A DNA stretch of 38,578 nucleotides, from assembly GCA_934365155.1 (NCBI GenBank), contig CAKRMZ010000010.1:1-38578 (forward strand), read 5' to 3'. This DNA comes from an uncultured Eubacteriales bacterium. GTDB taxonomy: Bacteria > Bacillota > Clostridia > Oscillospirales > CAG-272. The position numbers and the translations under genes were made by a program. The notes beneath the pieces are model-generated. The model searched no databases, had not been told where the DNA came from, and saw only the letters and a list, made by a program, of their open reading frames with translations. Below are positions 16,133 to 25,600 of the stretch, in pieces (position 1 is the first letter of the stretch; every line of letters begins with the position of its first letter).

Positions 16133-16150
16133 TAAAAAAATGTTGTGTGA

Positions 16151-16180
16151 ATAATCGAAAAGCTTTGTTCTTTCGATTAT
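16151..16180. repeat. Inverted repeat in the divergent pyrH control region
   Basis: Perfect 10-bp arms ATAATCGAAA and TTTCGATTAT around a 10-base loop, located between the leftward promoter (16104-16132) and the pyrH promoter (16267-16295). It has no clear terminator tail; a regulator site is possible. Confidence 0.45.
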
Positions 16181-16266
16181 TTATGCTTTTATAATTTAAA
16201 AATACGCTTTTAATAGTTTTATTCGCAATTTTCCTATCTAAGCTTTTAATTTTTAGTAAATAAGTG

Positions 16267-16295
16267 TTTACAAAATTTGAGTTTTAGGGTAAAAT
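16267..16295 (+). promoter_or_regulatory. Sigma-A promoter of the pyrH operon
   Basis: TTTACA (16267-16272), a 17-base spacer and TAAAAT (16290-16295), 30 bases before the pyrH ATG. It overlaps an apparent upstream extension of the pyrH frame, which supports the downstream start. Confidence 0.78.
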
Positions 16296-16324
16296 ACTGT
16301 GTAGAAATATATCGGAGGTTCGAT

Positions 16325-17056
16325 ATGAATTTAAATGTGAATCCAAAATATAAGCGTGTTTTATTAAAGCTTTCCGGTGAAGCTTTGGCAAACGGAAAAG
16401 AAAAGGGTATTTTAGATTACGATTTTATCAGCTCAATTTGTTACGCTGTTAAGAAATGTATCGATGCCGGAGTGCAGGTCAGCATTGTTGTCGGCGCAGG
16501 GAATATCTGGCGCGGACGCATGGGTGAAGAAATGGATCGAACCAGAGCGGATCACATGGGAATGCTTGCTACCACCATTAACTCCTTGGCTTTGCAGGAT
16601 GCTTTTGAAAAAATCAATGTCCCTTGCCGTGTGTTAACGGCGATTGAGATGAAGCAGTTTGCAGAGCCGTATATTCGGAATAAGGCGATTTCTCATCTTT
16701 CCAAAGGTCGGGTTGTTATATTCGGGTGCGGTATCGGAAGTCCGTTCTTTTCTACGGATACTGCAGCGGTTCTGCGCGCAGCGGAAATCGGAGCGGATAT
16801 TGTTTTAATGGCTAAAAATATCGACGGTGTTTATACCGCGGATCCGAAAACAAATCCAAATGCAAAAAAATTATTAAATATTGATTATATGGAAATTCTG
16901 AAAGATGGTCTTCACGCTATAGATACCACGGCTACCAGCTTCAGTATGGAAAATCACATTCCCATTTTAGTATTCGGCTTAGATGATCCCATGAATATTG
17001 TTCGTGCTGTTATGGGGGATAAAATCGGTACATTTATTGGAGGTAAAGAAGAATGA
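16325..17056 (+). CDS. pyrH: UMP kinase
   Basis: Bacterial hexameric UMP kinase (UMP + ATP to UDP + ADP) of the amino-acid-kinase fold, cytosolic, in pyrimidine synthesis. 243 residues from ATG 16325, chosen for GGAGG seven bases upstream; the frame extends 16 codons further but that part overlaps the promoter. Motifs: KRVLLKLSGEAL (ATP site), VVGAGNIWRGR, DRTRADHMGMLATTIN (UMP site), and KNIDGVYTADPKTNPNAKK. It is the first gene of a long operon and overlaps frr by four bases (ATGA). The usual upstream rpsB-tsf pair is not here. Confidence 0.97.
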   Translation: MNLNVNPKYKRVLLKLSGEALANGKEKGILDYDFISSICYAVKKCIDAGVQVSIVVGAGNIWRGRMGEEMDRTRADHMGMLATTINSLALQDAFEKINVPCRVLTAIEMKQFAEPYIRNKAISHLSKGRVVIFGCGIGSPFFSTDTAAVLRAAEIGADIVLMAKNIDGVYTADPKTNPNAKKLLNIDYMEILKDGLHAIDTTATSFSMENHIPILVFGLDDPMNIVRAVMGDKIGTFIGGKEE

Positions 17057-17607
17057 AACTGGAATTAAAAGAGTATGAAGCTAAAATGTCAAAATCACTC
17101 AATTTATATGAACAGGAGATTCAGACCGTCCGTGCCGGACGTGCGAATTCCGCAGTGTTAAACAAAGTCACCGTAGACTACTATGGAACTCCGACTTTGA
17201 TCAGCCAAATGGCGGAAATCCGCTCTCCCGATCCTCGCACATTAGTGATTGCTCCGTGGGATGCGTCTACTTTAAAGGCGATTGACCATGCCATTGCGGC
17301 AAGCGATTTGGGCTTGCAGCCGCAAAATGACGGCAAAGTTATTCGACTCGTATTCCCTCAGCCTACACAGGAACGCCGCACTGAACTCACAAAAAAGGTT
17401 TCTAAGATGGGTGAGGAGTGTAAGATCAGCATTCGAAATATTCGCCGTGAAGCGAACGACAAGGCGAAAGAGATGAAGAAAAAATCTGAAATGACCGAAA
17501 ATGAGCAAAAAATTTCTGAAAAGGAAGTTCAGGATTTGACAGACAAATATATAAAGGCAATTGATGCAGCAACAGCGAAGAAAAATAAGGAAATAATGGA
17601 GATATAA
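17053..17607 (+). CDS. frr: Ribosome recycling factor
   Basis: 184 residues, the standard length. With EF-G it splits the post-termination ribosome. Two-domain signature: helical domain start with YEQEIQTVRAGRANSAVLNKV, beta domain with VDYYGTPTLISQMAEI and LVIAPWDASTLKAID, and the C-terminal helix region RRTELTKKVSKMGEE, IRNIRREANDKAKEMKK. The start overlaps the pyrH stop (ATGA), implying translational coupling; the GGAGG inside the pyrH 3' end serves as ribosome site. Confidence 0.98.
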   Translation: MKLELKEYEAKMSKSLNLYEQEIQTVRAGRANSAVLNKVTVDYYGTPTLISQMAEIRSPDPRTLVIAPWDASTLKAIDHAIAASDLGLQPQNDGKVIRLVFPQPTQERRTELTKKVSKMGEECKISIRNIRREANDKAKEMKKKSEMTENEQKISEKEVQDLTDKYIKAIDAATAKKNKEIMEI

Positions 17608-17637
17608 CTTGTTTTTCGCTTATTGAGAATCAGTATG

Positions 17638-17667
17638 GGAGCGAGTCAAAACACAAAGATTCGCTCC
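17638..17667 (+). other. Intercistronic hairpin between frr and uppS
   Basis: GGAGCGAGTC and GATTCGCTCC form a 10-pair stem (one G-U) with a 10-base loop, followed by TGTTTCCTT. The weak T content suggests partial termination or RNA processing rather than a full stop, since uppS has no promoter of its own that I can see. Confidence 0.5.
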
Positions 17668-17693
17668 TGTTTCCTTATGGGAGGGCAAACAAT

Positions 17694-18392
17694 ATGTCAA
17701 GTAAAACCGAAAAAGTGCTCAATCATATTGCATTTATCATGGACGGGAACGGACGTTGGGCCCAAAAGAGAGGCCTGCCGAGAGAAATGGGGCATCGCGA
17801 GGGAGCGAAAACGTTTCGTAAAATTGTAGATCTTTGCGGAGAAAAAAATTTAGAGGCCATTACTTTTTATGCTTTTTCTACAGAAAACTGGAAACGGCCG
17901 AAAACGGAAATTGACGCGATTACGACACTGTTCCAAAAATATTTGTTGGATTCTTTTTCCGAGATCGTAAAGAACGATGTCAGAATCATTTTTTTAGGGG
18001 ATCGCAGTGTATACTCGCCTAAAATTCAGAATTTAATGAACTGTGTAGAACAGGATTCATTCAATAATCATTTGATTTTAAACATTGCCGTAAATTACGG
18101 CGGCCGTCAGGAGATTGTTCGAGCGGCCAACCGTGCATTTTCAATGAAAAATACACCGATTACTTTGGAAGATATCAGTGAAAATTTATATACAGCGCAA
18201 AGCGGAGACCCGGATCTTATTATTCGCACTGCCGGAGAAATGCGAATTTCCAATTTTCTTCTTTGGCAGAGCGCATATTCGGAGTTTTATTTTTGCGACA
18301 CTTTGTGGCCGGATTTCAGTGAAGCGGATTTAAATCTGGCCATTGACAGTTACTTTGGGCGTGAAAGACGCTTTGGCGGCATTTTGAAATAA
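17694..18392 (+). CDS. uppS: Isoprenyl transferase (undecaprenyl diphosphate synthase)
   Basis: 232-residue cis-prenyltransferase that extends farnesyl diphosphate to the C55 lipid carrier for peptidoglycan and other wall polymers; peripheral to the membrane. Motifs: HIAFIMDGNGRWAQ with catalytic Asp17, GHREGAK, ITFYAFSTENWKRP, VNYGGRQEIV, and the diphosphate-binding PDLIIRTAGEMRISNFLLWQ. GGGAGG lies 11 bases before the ATG. It sits between frr and cdsA, the conserved Firmicute order. Confidence 0.96.
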   Translation: MSSKTEKVLNHIAFIMDGNGRWAQKRGLPREMGHREGAKTFRKIVDLCGEKNLEAITFYAFSTENWKRPKTEIDAITTLFQKYLLDSFSEIVKNDVRIIFLGDRSVYSPKIQNLMNCVEQDSFNNHLILNIAVNYGGRQEIVRAANRAFSMKNTPITLEDISENLYTAQSGDPDLIIRTAGEMRISNFLLWQSAYSEFYFCDTLWPDFSEADLNLAIDSYFGRERRFGGILK

Positions 18393-18410
18393 AAACGGAG
18401 AGCATGGATT

Positions 18411-19250
18411 ATGTTAAAACGAACAATCACAGGTGCGGTTTTGGTAATAATGTTTGTGGCCGCTCTTTTGCTGTTTAACACAATTTACCTGAATCTTATT
18501 TTTTCCCTGATAAGCGTGCTGGCGGTATATGAGATGAGCGTCTGCCTGAAGCTGGAGAAAAAACTGCTTTTGGTTTTTCCCGCGTACATATTAGCCTTCG
18601 CATTTCCGTTGATGGCGTACTATTTTAAGATTACTACTTTTTTATTTTTTTCTGCGGCGTTATATTTGTATATGTTCTTTCTTTTTGCGGTTACCACCTT
18701 TTCCCGCGGAAAAATATCTTTAGACAGTACCGCAATGCTGTTTTTTACAATGGCCTATATATTGCTGGGATTTAATTGTTGGCTGATGCTGAAATATCTT
18801 CACAACGGAATTTACCTGTTCGTTTTAGCGGTATTAGGTGCCGTAGCGACCGATGTAGCCGCTTATTTTATCGGCTGTGCTTTCGGAAAACATAAACTGA
18901 TTGAAGATGTAAGTCCCAAGAAAACGATTGAGGGCGCTTGCGGCGGAGTCATTGTTTGCGCATTAAGTTGTGTCGGTTACGGCGCAGTGGTCGGAGCAAT
19001 ATTTCAGGTAACGCCGAAATATATCCCGCTGTTAATTTTGGGAATCATTATTTCGATTATATCGCAAATCGGTGATTTAATTGCATCGTTGATCAAACGC
19101 CATTTCGGAATTAAGGATTACGGCAAAATTTTGCCGGGACATGGCGGTATTATGGATCGGTTTGACTCCGTGATCGCGATTGCGCCGTTTATTTTTATTT
19201 TTTGCTTTAACCAGTTGTTTTTCGGTGACCTTTTTCACTTGTTTTTATAA
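18411..19250 (+). CDS. cdsA: Phosphatidate cytidylyltransferase
   Basis: Makes CDP-diacylglycerol from phosphatidic acid and CTP, the branch point for phospholipids. 279 residues with about eight membrane segments starting at residue 8. Family signatures are DVSPKKTIEGACGG, SQIGDLIASLIKRHFGIKDYG and LPGHGGIMDRFDS, the last being the CDP-diglyceride synthetase signature with its conserved Asp. It follows uppS by 18 bases within the operon. Confidence 0.95.
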   Translation: MLKRTITGAVLVIMFVAALLLFNTIYLNLIFSLISVLAVYEMSVCLKLEKKLLLVFPAYILAFAFPLMAYYFKITTFLFFSAALYLYMFFLFAVTTFSRGKISLDSTAMLFFTMAYILLGFNCWLMLKYLHNGIYLFVLAVLGAVATDVAAYFIGCAFGKHKLIEDVSPKKTIEGACGGVIVCALSCVGYGAVVGAIFQVTPKYIPLLILGIIISIISQIGDLIASLIKRHFGIKDYGKILPGHGGIMDRFDSVIAIAPFIFIFCFNQLFFGDLFHLFL

Positions 19251-19276
19251 TGCGACTTTAGGATATCCGAGGGGAG

Positions 19277-20455
19277 ATGCGTATTATTCCAATGTCAAAA
19301 ATGAAAGAACTGCAAAATTCGAAGCTTGCCGTATTCGGCTCGACCGGCTCGATCGGACTGCAGACTTTGGATGTTGCACGTTTGCATAATATTCCGATAG
19401 ACTGTATCTGTGCGATGAAAAATATTAATGCTTTAGAATCCCAAATTCGAGAATTCAAGCCTCGAATTTGCGCAGTATATGACCCCGATGCGGCAAAGCT
19501 TCTTAAAATTGCCGTAGCGGATACGGATACAAGAATTTATTCCGGCAAAGAGGGGGTCTGTGCTGCCGCGCAGGACAGCACCGCAAAAATGCTCTTGAAC
19601 TCCGTTATGGGAATGGCCGGACTGATGCCGACGCTTGCTGCTATTGACAGCGGTAAAAATATTGCTCTGGCCAATAAGGAGACCTTGGTTGCAGCCGGAG
19701 AAATCGTCATGCGTGCCGCGCGGGATCGAAATGTGCAAATCATTCCCGTAGATAGTGAACATTGTGCAATTCATCAATGCTTGAGTGCGGGAGCAAAAAA
19801 TGAGGTCCGGCGTTTGATTTTGACATGCTCCGGCGGAAGCTATTTCGGCAAGAAACGGGAGGAGCTTTATAATATAACACCGGAAGAAGCGGTGTGTCAT
19901 CCCAAATGGAATATGGGACGGAAAATTTCCGTTGACAGCTCCAGTTTAATGAATAAAGGACTTGAAATTATTGAAGCCGCATGGCTTTTTGATATGGATG
20001 TTGATCATATCGATGTAATTATTCATCGCGAAAGTATAATCCATTCCATGGTGGAATATATTGATCATGCTGTGATTGCACAAATGAGCGTTCCGGATAT
20101 GCGTCTTTGTGTGCAGTATGCTCTGACATATCCGGAGCGTTATGTGGGGTGTACGGAAGCGCTTGATCTTGAAAAAATCCAAAAGCTTACGTTCTACAAA
20201 CCGGACGAAGAGACCTTTTGCTTGTTGCCTTTGGCTCGCCGGGCAGCAAAAGAAGGCGGCATTAAACCGACTGTTCTGAACGCGGCAAACGAACAGGCGG
20301 TAGAGTTGTTTTTAAATAAAAAAATTCGCTTTTTAGATATTTTTGATTCCGTTTCGGAGGTTGTTTCTCAATTTGAAAATCAAACAGCCACTTTGGAACA
20401 TATTCATAAAGCCGATTTGGAAGCTCGTCGCAAAATCGAAGAATTCTTTTGCTGA
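19277..20455 (+). CDS. dxr: 1-deoxy-D-xylulose 5-phosphate reductoisomerase
   Basis: Second step of the MEP isoprenoid pathway (DXP to MEP, NADPH). 392 residues. NADPH loop FGSTGSIGLQTLDV, then LANKETLVAAGE, substrate and metal region VDSEHCAIHQCL (Asp and Glu), CSGGSYFGKKREEL, HPKWNMGRKISVDSSSLMNKGLEIIEA (usually DSATLMNKG), and a C-terminal helical domain. Start choice is uncertain: the ATG at 19277 stands only 2 bases after AGGGG, while the in-frame ATG at 19292 is further than usual from it. It gives, with ispG three genes on, two MEP enzymes in one operon. Confidence 0.96.
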   Translation: MRIIPMSKMKELQNSKLAVFGSTGSIGLQTLDVARLHNIPIDCICAMKNINALESQIREFKPRICAVYDPDAAKLLKIAVADTDTRIYSGKEGVCAAAQDSTAKMLLNSVMGMAGLMPTLAAIDSGKNIALANKETLVAAGEIVMRAARDRNVQIIPVDSEHCAIHQCLSAGAKNEVRRLILTCSGGSYFGKKREELYNITPEEAVCHPKWNMGRKISVDSSSLMNKGLEIIEAAWLFDMDVDHIDVIIHRESIIHSMVEYIDHAVIAQMSVPDMRLCVQYALTYPERYVGCTEALDLEKIQKLTFYKPDEETFCLLPLARRAAKEGGIKPTVLNAANEQAVELFLNKKIRFLDIFDSVSEVVSQFENQTATLEHIHKADLEARRKIEEFFC

Positions 20456-20473
20456 TCATGGGAGGATTATAAT

Positions 20474-21505
20474 ATGTCGTTACTATATATCATATTGGCT
20501 CTTTTGGCATTCGGCGTCCTGATTTTTGTACACGAATGCGGCCATTTTATGACTGCAAGATTTTTCGGTGTGACAATTAACGAGTTTTCGATCGGAATGG
20601 GACCGAAGGTTCTGTCCCGCGTTTCAAAAAAGAACGGCATTCGTTACTCGCTTCGTCTATTGCCGATCGGTGGATTTGTCAGCATGGCCGGCGAGGACAA
20701 TGACAGCGATGACCCGAATGCTTTTTGTTATAAACCGGTATGGCAGCGAATCATTATTACAGCGGCCGGCGCGATTATGAATTTAATATTCGGCGTGGTC
20801 GTGATGACATTGCTGGTTATCGGATCAAATGCGATTGGCTCTACGGTGGTTGCAGAGTTTCAAGATTCTGCGGTTTCTTCATCCTACGGCCTCCAAGAAG
20901 GCGATGAGATTTTAAAGATCGGAAACCGCCGTGTTCATATTGCAAACGAAGTGTCATATGCGATTGCGCATGACGGAGTTAAACCGTTGAATATTACAGT
21001 GCGGCGGAACGGAGAAGTAGTGACGCTTGAAAATGTGGTGTTCGGTACTGCCGATTCGGACGGTGTAACGTTCGGAACAATGGATTTTAAGGTTTTTGCC
21101 GAGCAAAAATCCGTAAAATCGGTTATTAAGCATTCCTTTTATCGTTCTTTAAATTGCGTATCGATGATTTGGGAATCCTTTATTGACCTGTTATGCGGAC
21201 GGTACGGAATTGATGCATTGTCCGGTCCGGTCGGAGTAACCGGTGCGATCAGTGAAGCGGCGAAAAACGGTGTTTCTCAGTTTTTCTACTTGTTAGTTCT
21301 TATTTCTATGAATTTGGGAATCTTTAATTTGATTCCTTTTCCAGCCTTGGATGGCGGACGTATTTTCTTTATGTTGATTGAGTGGATCTTCCGTCGTCCC
21401 GTCAATCGCAAGGTCGAAGCGTATATTCATTTTATCGGAATTACCGTACTTTTGCTTTTTATGGCCTTTATTACTTGTAAAGATATTTTAAAATTGTTTC
21501 GATAA
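20474..21505 (+). CDS. rseP: Site-2 intramembrane metalloprotease RseP/RasP
   Basis: 343-residue membrane zinc protease that cleaves substrates such as anti-sigma factors within the membrane. HECGH at residues 20-24 supplies the zinc His residues and Glu base; the third ligand is in NLIPFPALDGGR near residue 290. A single PDZ domain (about 115-200, with LQEGDEILKIGNRRV) lies between membrane segments. The length suits the Gram-positive RasP form (one PDZ). GGAGG precedes the ATG, 18 bases after dxr. Confidence 0.95.
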   Translation: MSLLYIILALLAFGVLIFVHECGHFMTARFFGVTINEFSIGMGPKVLSRVSKKNGIRYSLRLLPIGGFVSMAGEDNDSDDPNAFCYKPVWQRIIITAAGAIMNLIFGVVVMTLLVIGSNAIGSTVVAEFQDSAVSSSYGLQEGDEILKIGNRRVHIANEVSYAIAHDGVKPLNITVRRNGEVVTLENVVFGTADSDGVTFGTMDFKVFAEQKSVKSVIKHSFYRSLNCVSMIWESFIDLLCGRYGIDALSGPVGVTGAISEAAKNGVSQFFYLLVLISMNLGIFNLIPFPALDGGRIFFMLIEWIFRRPVNRKVEAYIHFIGITVLLLFMAFITCKDILKLFR

Positions 21506-21520
21506 TCTTAGAGGAATTAT

Positions 21521-22597
21521 ATGAACTATAATCAATACCGTCGTCACACCGTGCAGGTCATGACCGGTCATATTGCTATCGGCGGCAATGCTCCTTTGAG
21601 TGTTCAGTCCATGACAAACACGGATCCTCATAATTTTGATGCCACCTTCAAACAGGTTCTTTCGTTGCAGGAAGCCGGTTGCGATATCATTCGGTTAACG
21701 GTTCCCGACAAAGAAGCTGCGAGGGTGATTGCAAAAATCAAAGACAGCGGCAAGTGCACGGTCCCTTTGGTTGCTGATATTCATTTTGATTACCGCGTAG
21801 TGCTGGACAGTCTGGATGCCGGGGTCGATAAAATTCGTATTAATCCCGGAAACATCGGGGATAAGGACCGTGTCCATACGGTCGCCAAGGCTTGCCGTGA
21901 AAAAAAAGTACCGATTCGAATCGGTGTAAACAGCGGCAGTCTTGAAAAAGAAATTCTATCAAAATACGGCTCCCCCACTCCCGAGGCTCTGGCCGAAAGC
22001 GCTTTATATCATGCAAGACTTTTGGAGGAATGGGATTTTAACGATATTGTCATTTCCATTAAATCCTCCTCCGTGCAAAATATGGTTGCGGCGAACCGTA
22101 TCGTAGCGGAAAGATGTCAGTATCCCTTACATATCGGAATTACGGAATCGGGGACGATTTCCACCGGTCTTATTAAATCCGCAGCAGGAATCGGAGCACT
22201 TTTATGCGATGGAATCGGTGATACGATACGCGTTTCTTTGACGGCGGATCCTTTGGTTGAAGTGGAAACCGGAAAACAAATTTTATCAGCGCTTGGTTTA
22301 GGCGCCCCGAGTGTTAATGTAATATCCTGTCCCAGTTGCGGCAGAACCAAAATAAATCTTTTTGATACCGTAGAACGCTTTGAGCAGTATGCAAAGACCC
22401 TCCACCCGAAAAGCAATATTACTGTGGCAATCATGGGATGCGCTGTTAACGGTCCGGGCGAGGCGCGGGAAGCGGATATCGGTATCGCCGGAGGCATCGG
22501 AGAATATCTGCTGTTTCGCCGTGGCGAAATTATATGCAAGGTAAAAGCCGATCAGGCGTTTGATGTTTTGGTTCAGGAAACTCAAAAATTGTTATAG
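21521..22597 (+). CDS. ispG: 4-hydroxy-3-methylbut-2-en-1-yl diphosphate synthase
   Basis: MEP pathway enzyme (GcpE) converting MEcPP to HMBPP with a [4Fe-4S] cluster. 358 residues: an N-terminal TIM barrel (VQSMTNTDPHNFDAT, LVADIHFDYR, DKIRINPGN, RIGVNSGSL) and a C-terminal iron-sulfur domain with ligands CPSCGRTKINLF and GCAVNGPGEAREADIGIAGG, all three Cys present. GAGGA lies before the ATG, 15 bases after rseP. Confidence 0.97.
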   Translation: MNYNQYRRHTVQVMTGHIAIGGNAPLSVQSMTNTDPHNFDATFKQVLSLQEAGCDIIRLTVPDKEAARVIAKIKDSGKCTVPLVADIHFDYRVVLDSLDAGVDKIRINPGNIGDKDRVHTVAKACREKKVPIRIGVNSGSLEKEILSKYGSPTPEALAESALYHARLLEEWDFNDIVISIKSSSVQNMVAANRIVAERCQYPLHIGITESGTISTGLIKSAAGIGALLCDGIGDTIRVSLTADPLVEVETGKQILSALGLGAPSVNVISCPSCGRTKINLFDTVERFEQYAKTLHPKSNITVAIMGCAVNGPGEAREADIGIAGGIGEYLLFRRGEIICKVKADQAFDVLVQETQKLL

Positions 22598-22609
22598 AAA
22601 AGTGATTGT

Positions 22610-25600
22610 ATGAAAAATTTACTTGAAATATTTTCTAAATACACACCGGATGAAAATGAAGCGGCTTGGCTGCGCTCCGGGACCGATGTCCGCCTGCGCG
22701 CCGATCGTGCGCAGAAGATTGTCGAAGTGAAAGCGCACTTTGCCGCTTTAATTCCCAAAAAAACGCTGTATGCGATTGAAGAAAAAATTAAAGAAGCGTA
22801 TGCTCTGCGGAGCGTTCGCTTCTGTCCGTGCTATGATTCCGCACTCTTCCAAGAAGAATATGTTTCTGAGATTTTAGAAGAAGCGAAGCGGCGCGGTACG
22901 ATCATCCGGGGCTTTTTTAACGAATACACAGCAAATTTCAACGGTCAGAACCTTGAAATATTGGTATCCGGCACAAACGGAGGCATTGAACTGATGTATC
23001 TCGGAGAGACGGATCGTGTCATTTCCGATATTATCCGGGAAGAGTTCGGACTGAATTTTACCGTCAGCATTTTGCGCAATAATAATTTTCAATTTGACTA
23101 TGCTGAGCACCACCGTCAGCGCTTTGAGCAAATTATGAGCAATATGGAAAAAGAGCGTAGCTCTGTAGCCCCCCAATCCGCCGATTCCAACGCGGAAGAT
23201 TCCATACCGTTAAAACGTGTGCAAAGTTTGTTTCCCGGGGAAGTCGAGCAAAAAAAGATTAGTGATACCTGTTTTCAAATCGGATATATTACATTTGATT
23301 GCTCAAGTCCCGAACCGATTATCGGCGAGACCTTTTCCATTGAAGAGCCTACCGCAATTCGGGATCTTGTCAAACCGGGCATGAAAACAATTATCTTAGG
23401 CCAAATTGCGGGAGTCAGTGAAAATCAAGGATTTCGAAGCACAAAAATTCACTATACGGTGGCGCTCACCGATAAGGACAGTTCGATTAATATAAAGCTT
23501 AGTTTGGATGAAGAGGACACCACCGTAAAAAAACAGTTAAAAGTCGGAACGTCGGTTGCTGTGCTCGGAAATACACGAACCGATCAATTTGACGGGGACA
23601 TCTGTTTTTATCCGAAATCCATTTTGAAAATTTCTGAAATTTTGCGTCAGGATCGAGCAGAAAAGAAACGGGTAGAACTGCACCTGCATACTACCATGTC
23701 GGTGATGGATGCAGTAATCAGTCCCGAAATGGCCATTTCCAATGCCGCAAATTGGGGACATCGCGCAATCGCTATAACGGATCACGGCAATGTACAAGCT
23801 TTCCCCGAAGCCATGAAATCGGCAAAGGCTCACGGAATGAAGGTGCTGTATGGCATTGAAGGATATTATGTAGACGATACGGCGAAAGCCATTTTCGGAG
23901 ACAGTAATGCCGCATTTGCAGATGAATTCTGTGTGTTTGATATTGAAACAACCGGTCTTTCCGTTATGAACTGCAAAATTACCGAAATCGGTGCTGTCCG
24001 TATTAAAAACGGAGAGATTCAGGCCGAATTCAATACTTTGGTAAACCCGGAGGAAGCGATTTCCGAAGAAATTACCAAGTTAACCGGAATTACCGATGAA
24101 ATGGTAAAGGATGCGCCGAAAATTTCAGAGGCTTTGCGAGAGTTTCTTGATTTTGCGGGAGATTCCGTATTGGTTGCGCATAATGCCGGATTTGATACAA
24201 GCTTTATACGGAAAGCTGCCGATGATTGTAAATATGAGTTTAACAATGCCTATTTAGATACGGTGGCATTGTCCCGTTACCTGATTCCCGAACTGAAGAA
24301 TCATAAACTGGATACTCTTGCCGACCATTTGGGCCTCGGCGATTTTAATCATCACCGTGCCTGTGACGATGCCCGTATGCTTGCGATGATTTTTGCGAAA
24401 TTAATCGACCGTTTGCATGAAGAGGGTGTATATAATTTAGAGCAGATGGTTCGCGCAATGAGTGAAAAAGCGGATCCGCTGCGTTTAAAACGCTATCATA
24501 TTATTCTTTTGGTAAAGAATAAAACCGGCTTAAAGAATCTATATCAGCTTGTTTCGCAGAGTTATTTGAATTATTATCGTTATGATCCGCGCATGCCGAA
24601 AACGATATTGGAGCAGTACCGTGAGGGATTAATTATCGGTTCTGCCTGTGAGGCGGGGGAACTGTACAGTGCCATTTTGGAGAACCGTTCTCAGGCTGAT
24701 ATTGAAAAGATTGCATCTTTTTACGATTATTTAGAAATCCAACCGCTTTCCAACAATCGGTTTTTAATTGAAAATAACCGGGTGGAAAATGAAGAAGCGT
24801 TAAAAGAAATCAATCGGAAAATTGTGGCGCTGGGCGATAAGCTTTCAAAACCGGTGGTAGCTACTTGCGATGCTCATTTTCTGAATAAAGAAGATGAAAT
24901 CTATCGCAAAATTTTGCTCAGCGGTATGAAATATGCGGACGGTGACCGTGATATCGGACTTTACGAGCGAACCACGGAAGAAATGTTAGAGGAATTTTCA
25001 TATCTTGGAAAAGAAAAAGCCTATGAAGTTGTAGTAACCAATACCAATTTAATTGCCGATATGATTGATGATATTCAGCCGATTCCGGACGGTACATACA
25101 CGCCGAATATGGAGGGGGCTGAACAGGATTTGCAGGACATTTGCTGGCAGCGTGCGCATGATATGTACGGCGATGATCTTCCGGAAATTGTAGAGCAAAG
25201 GCTGAACAAGGAATTAGGCTCCATCATTAAGCATGGATTTGCGGTGCTTTATATGATCGCTCAGAAATTGGTATCATACAGTGAAAGTCAGGGGTACCTT
25301 GTGGGGTCAAGAGGTTCCGTAGGCTCTTCCTTTGTTGCTACTATGGCAGGAATTTCCGAAGTCAATCCGTTACCTCCGCACTATCGTTGCCCCAAATGCC
25401 GTTATTCACGCTTTATCACTGACGGAAGCGTCGGCTCAGGCTTTGACCTGCCGGATGAAAATTGCCCGATTTGCGGCGAAAAAATGCTGTCAGACGGTCA
25501 GGATATTCCGTTTGAAACCTTTTTGGGCTTCTATGGTGATAAATCGCCGGATATCGATTTGAACTTTTCCGGGGATGTGCAAGGGAAGGTTCACAAATAT

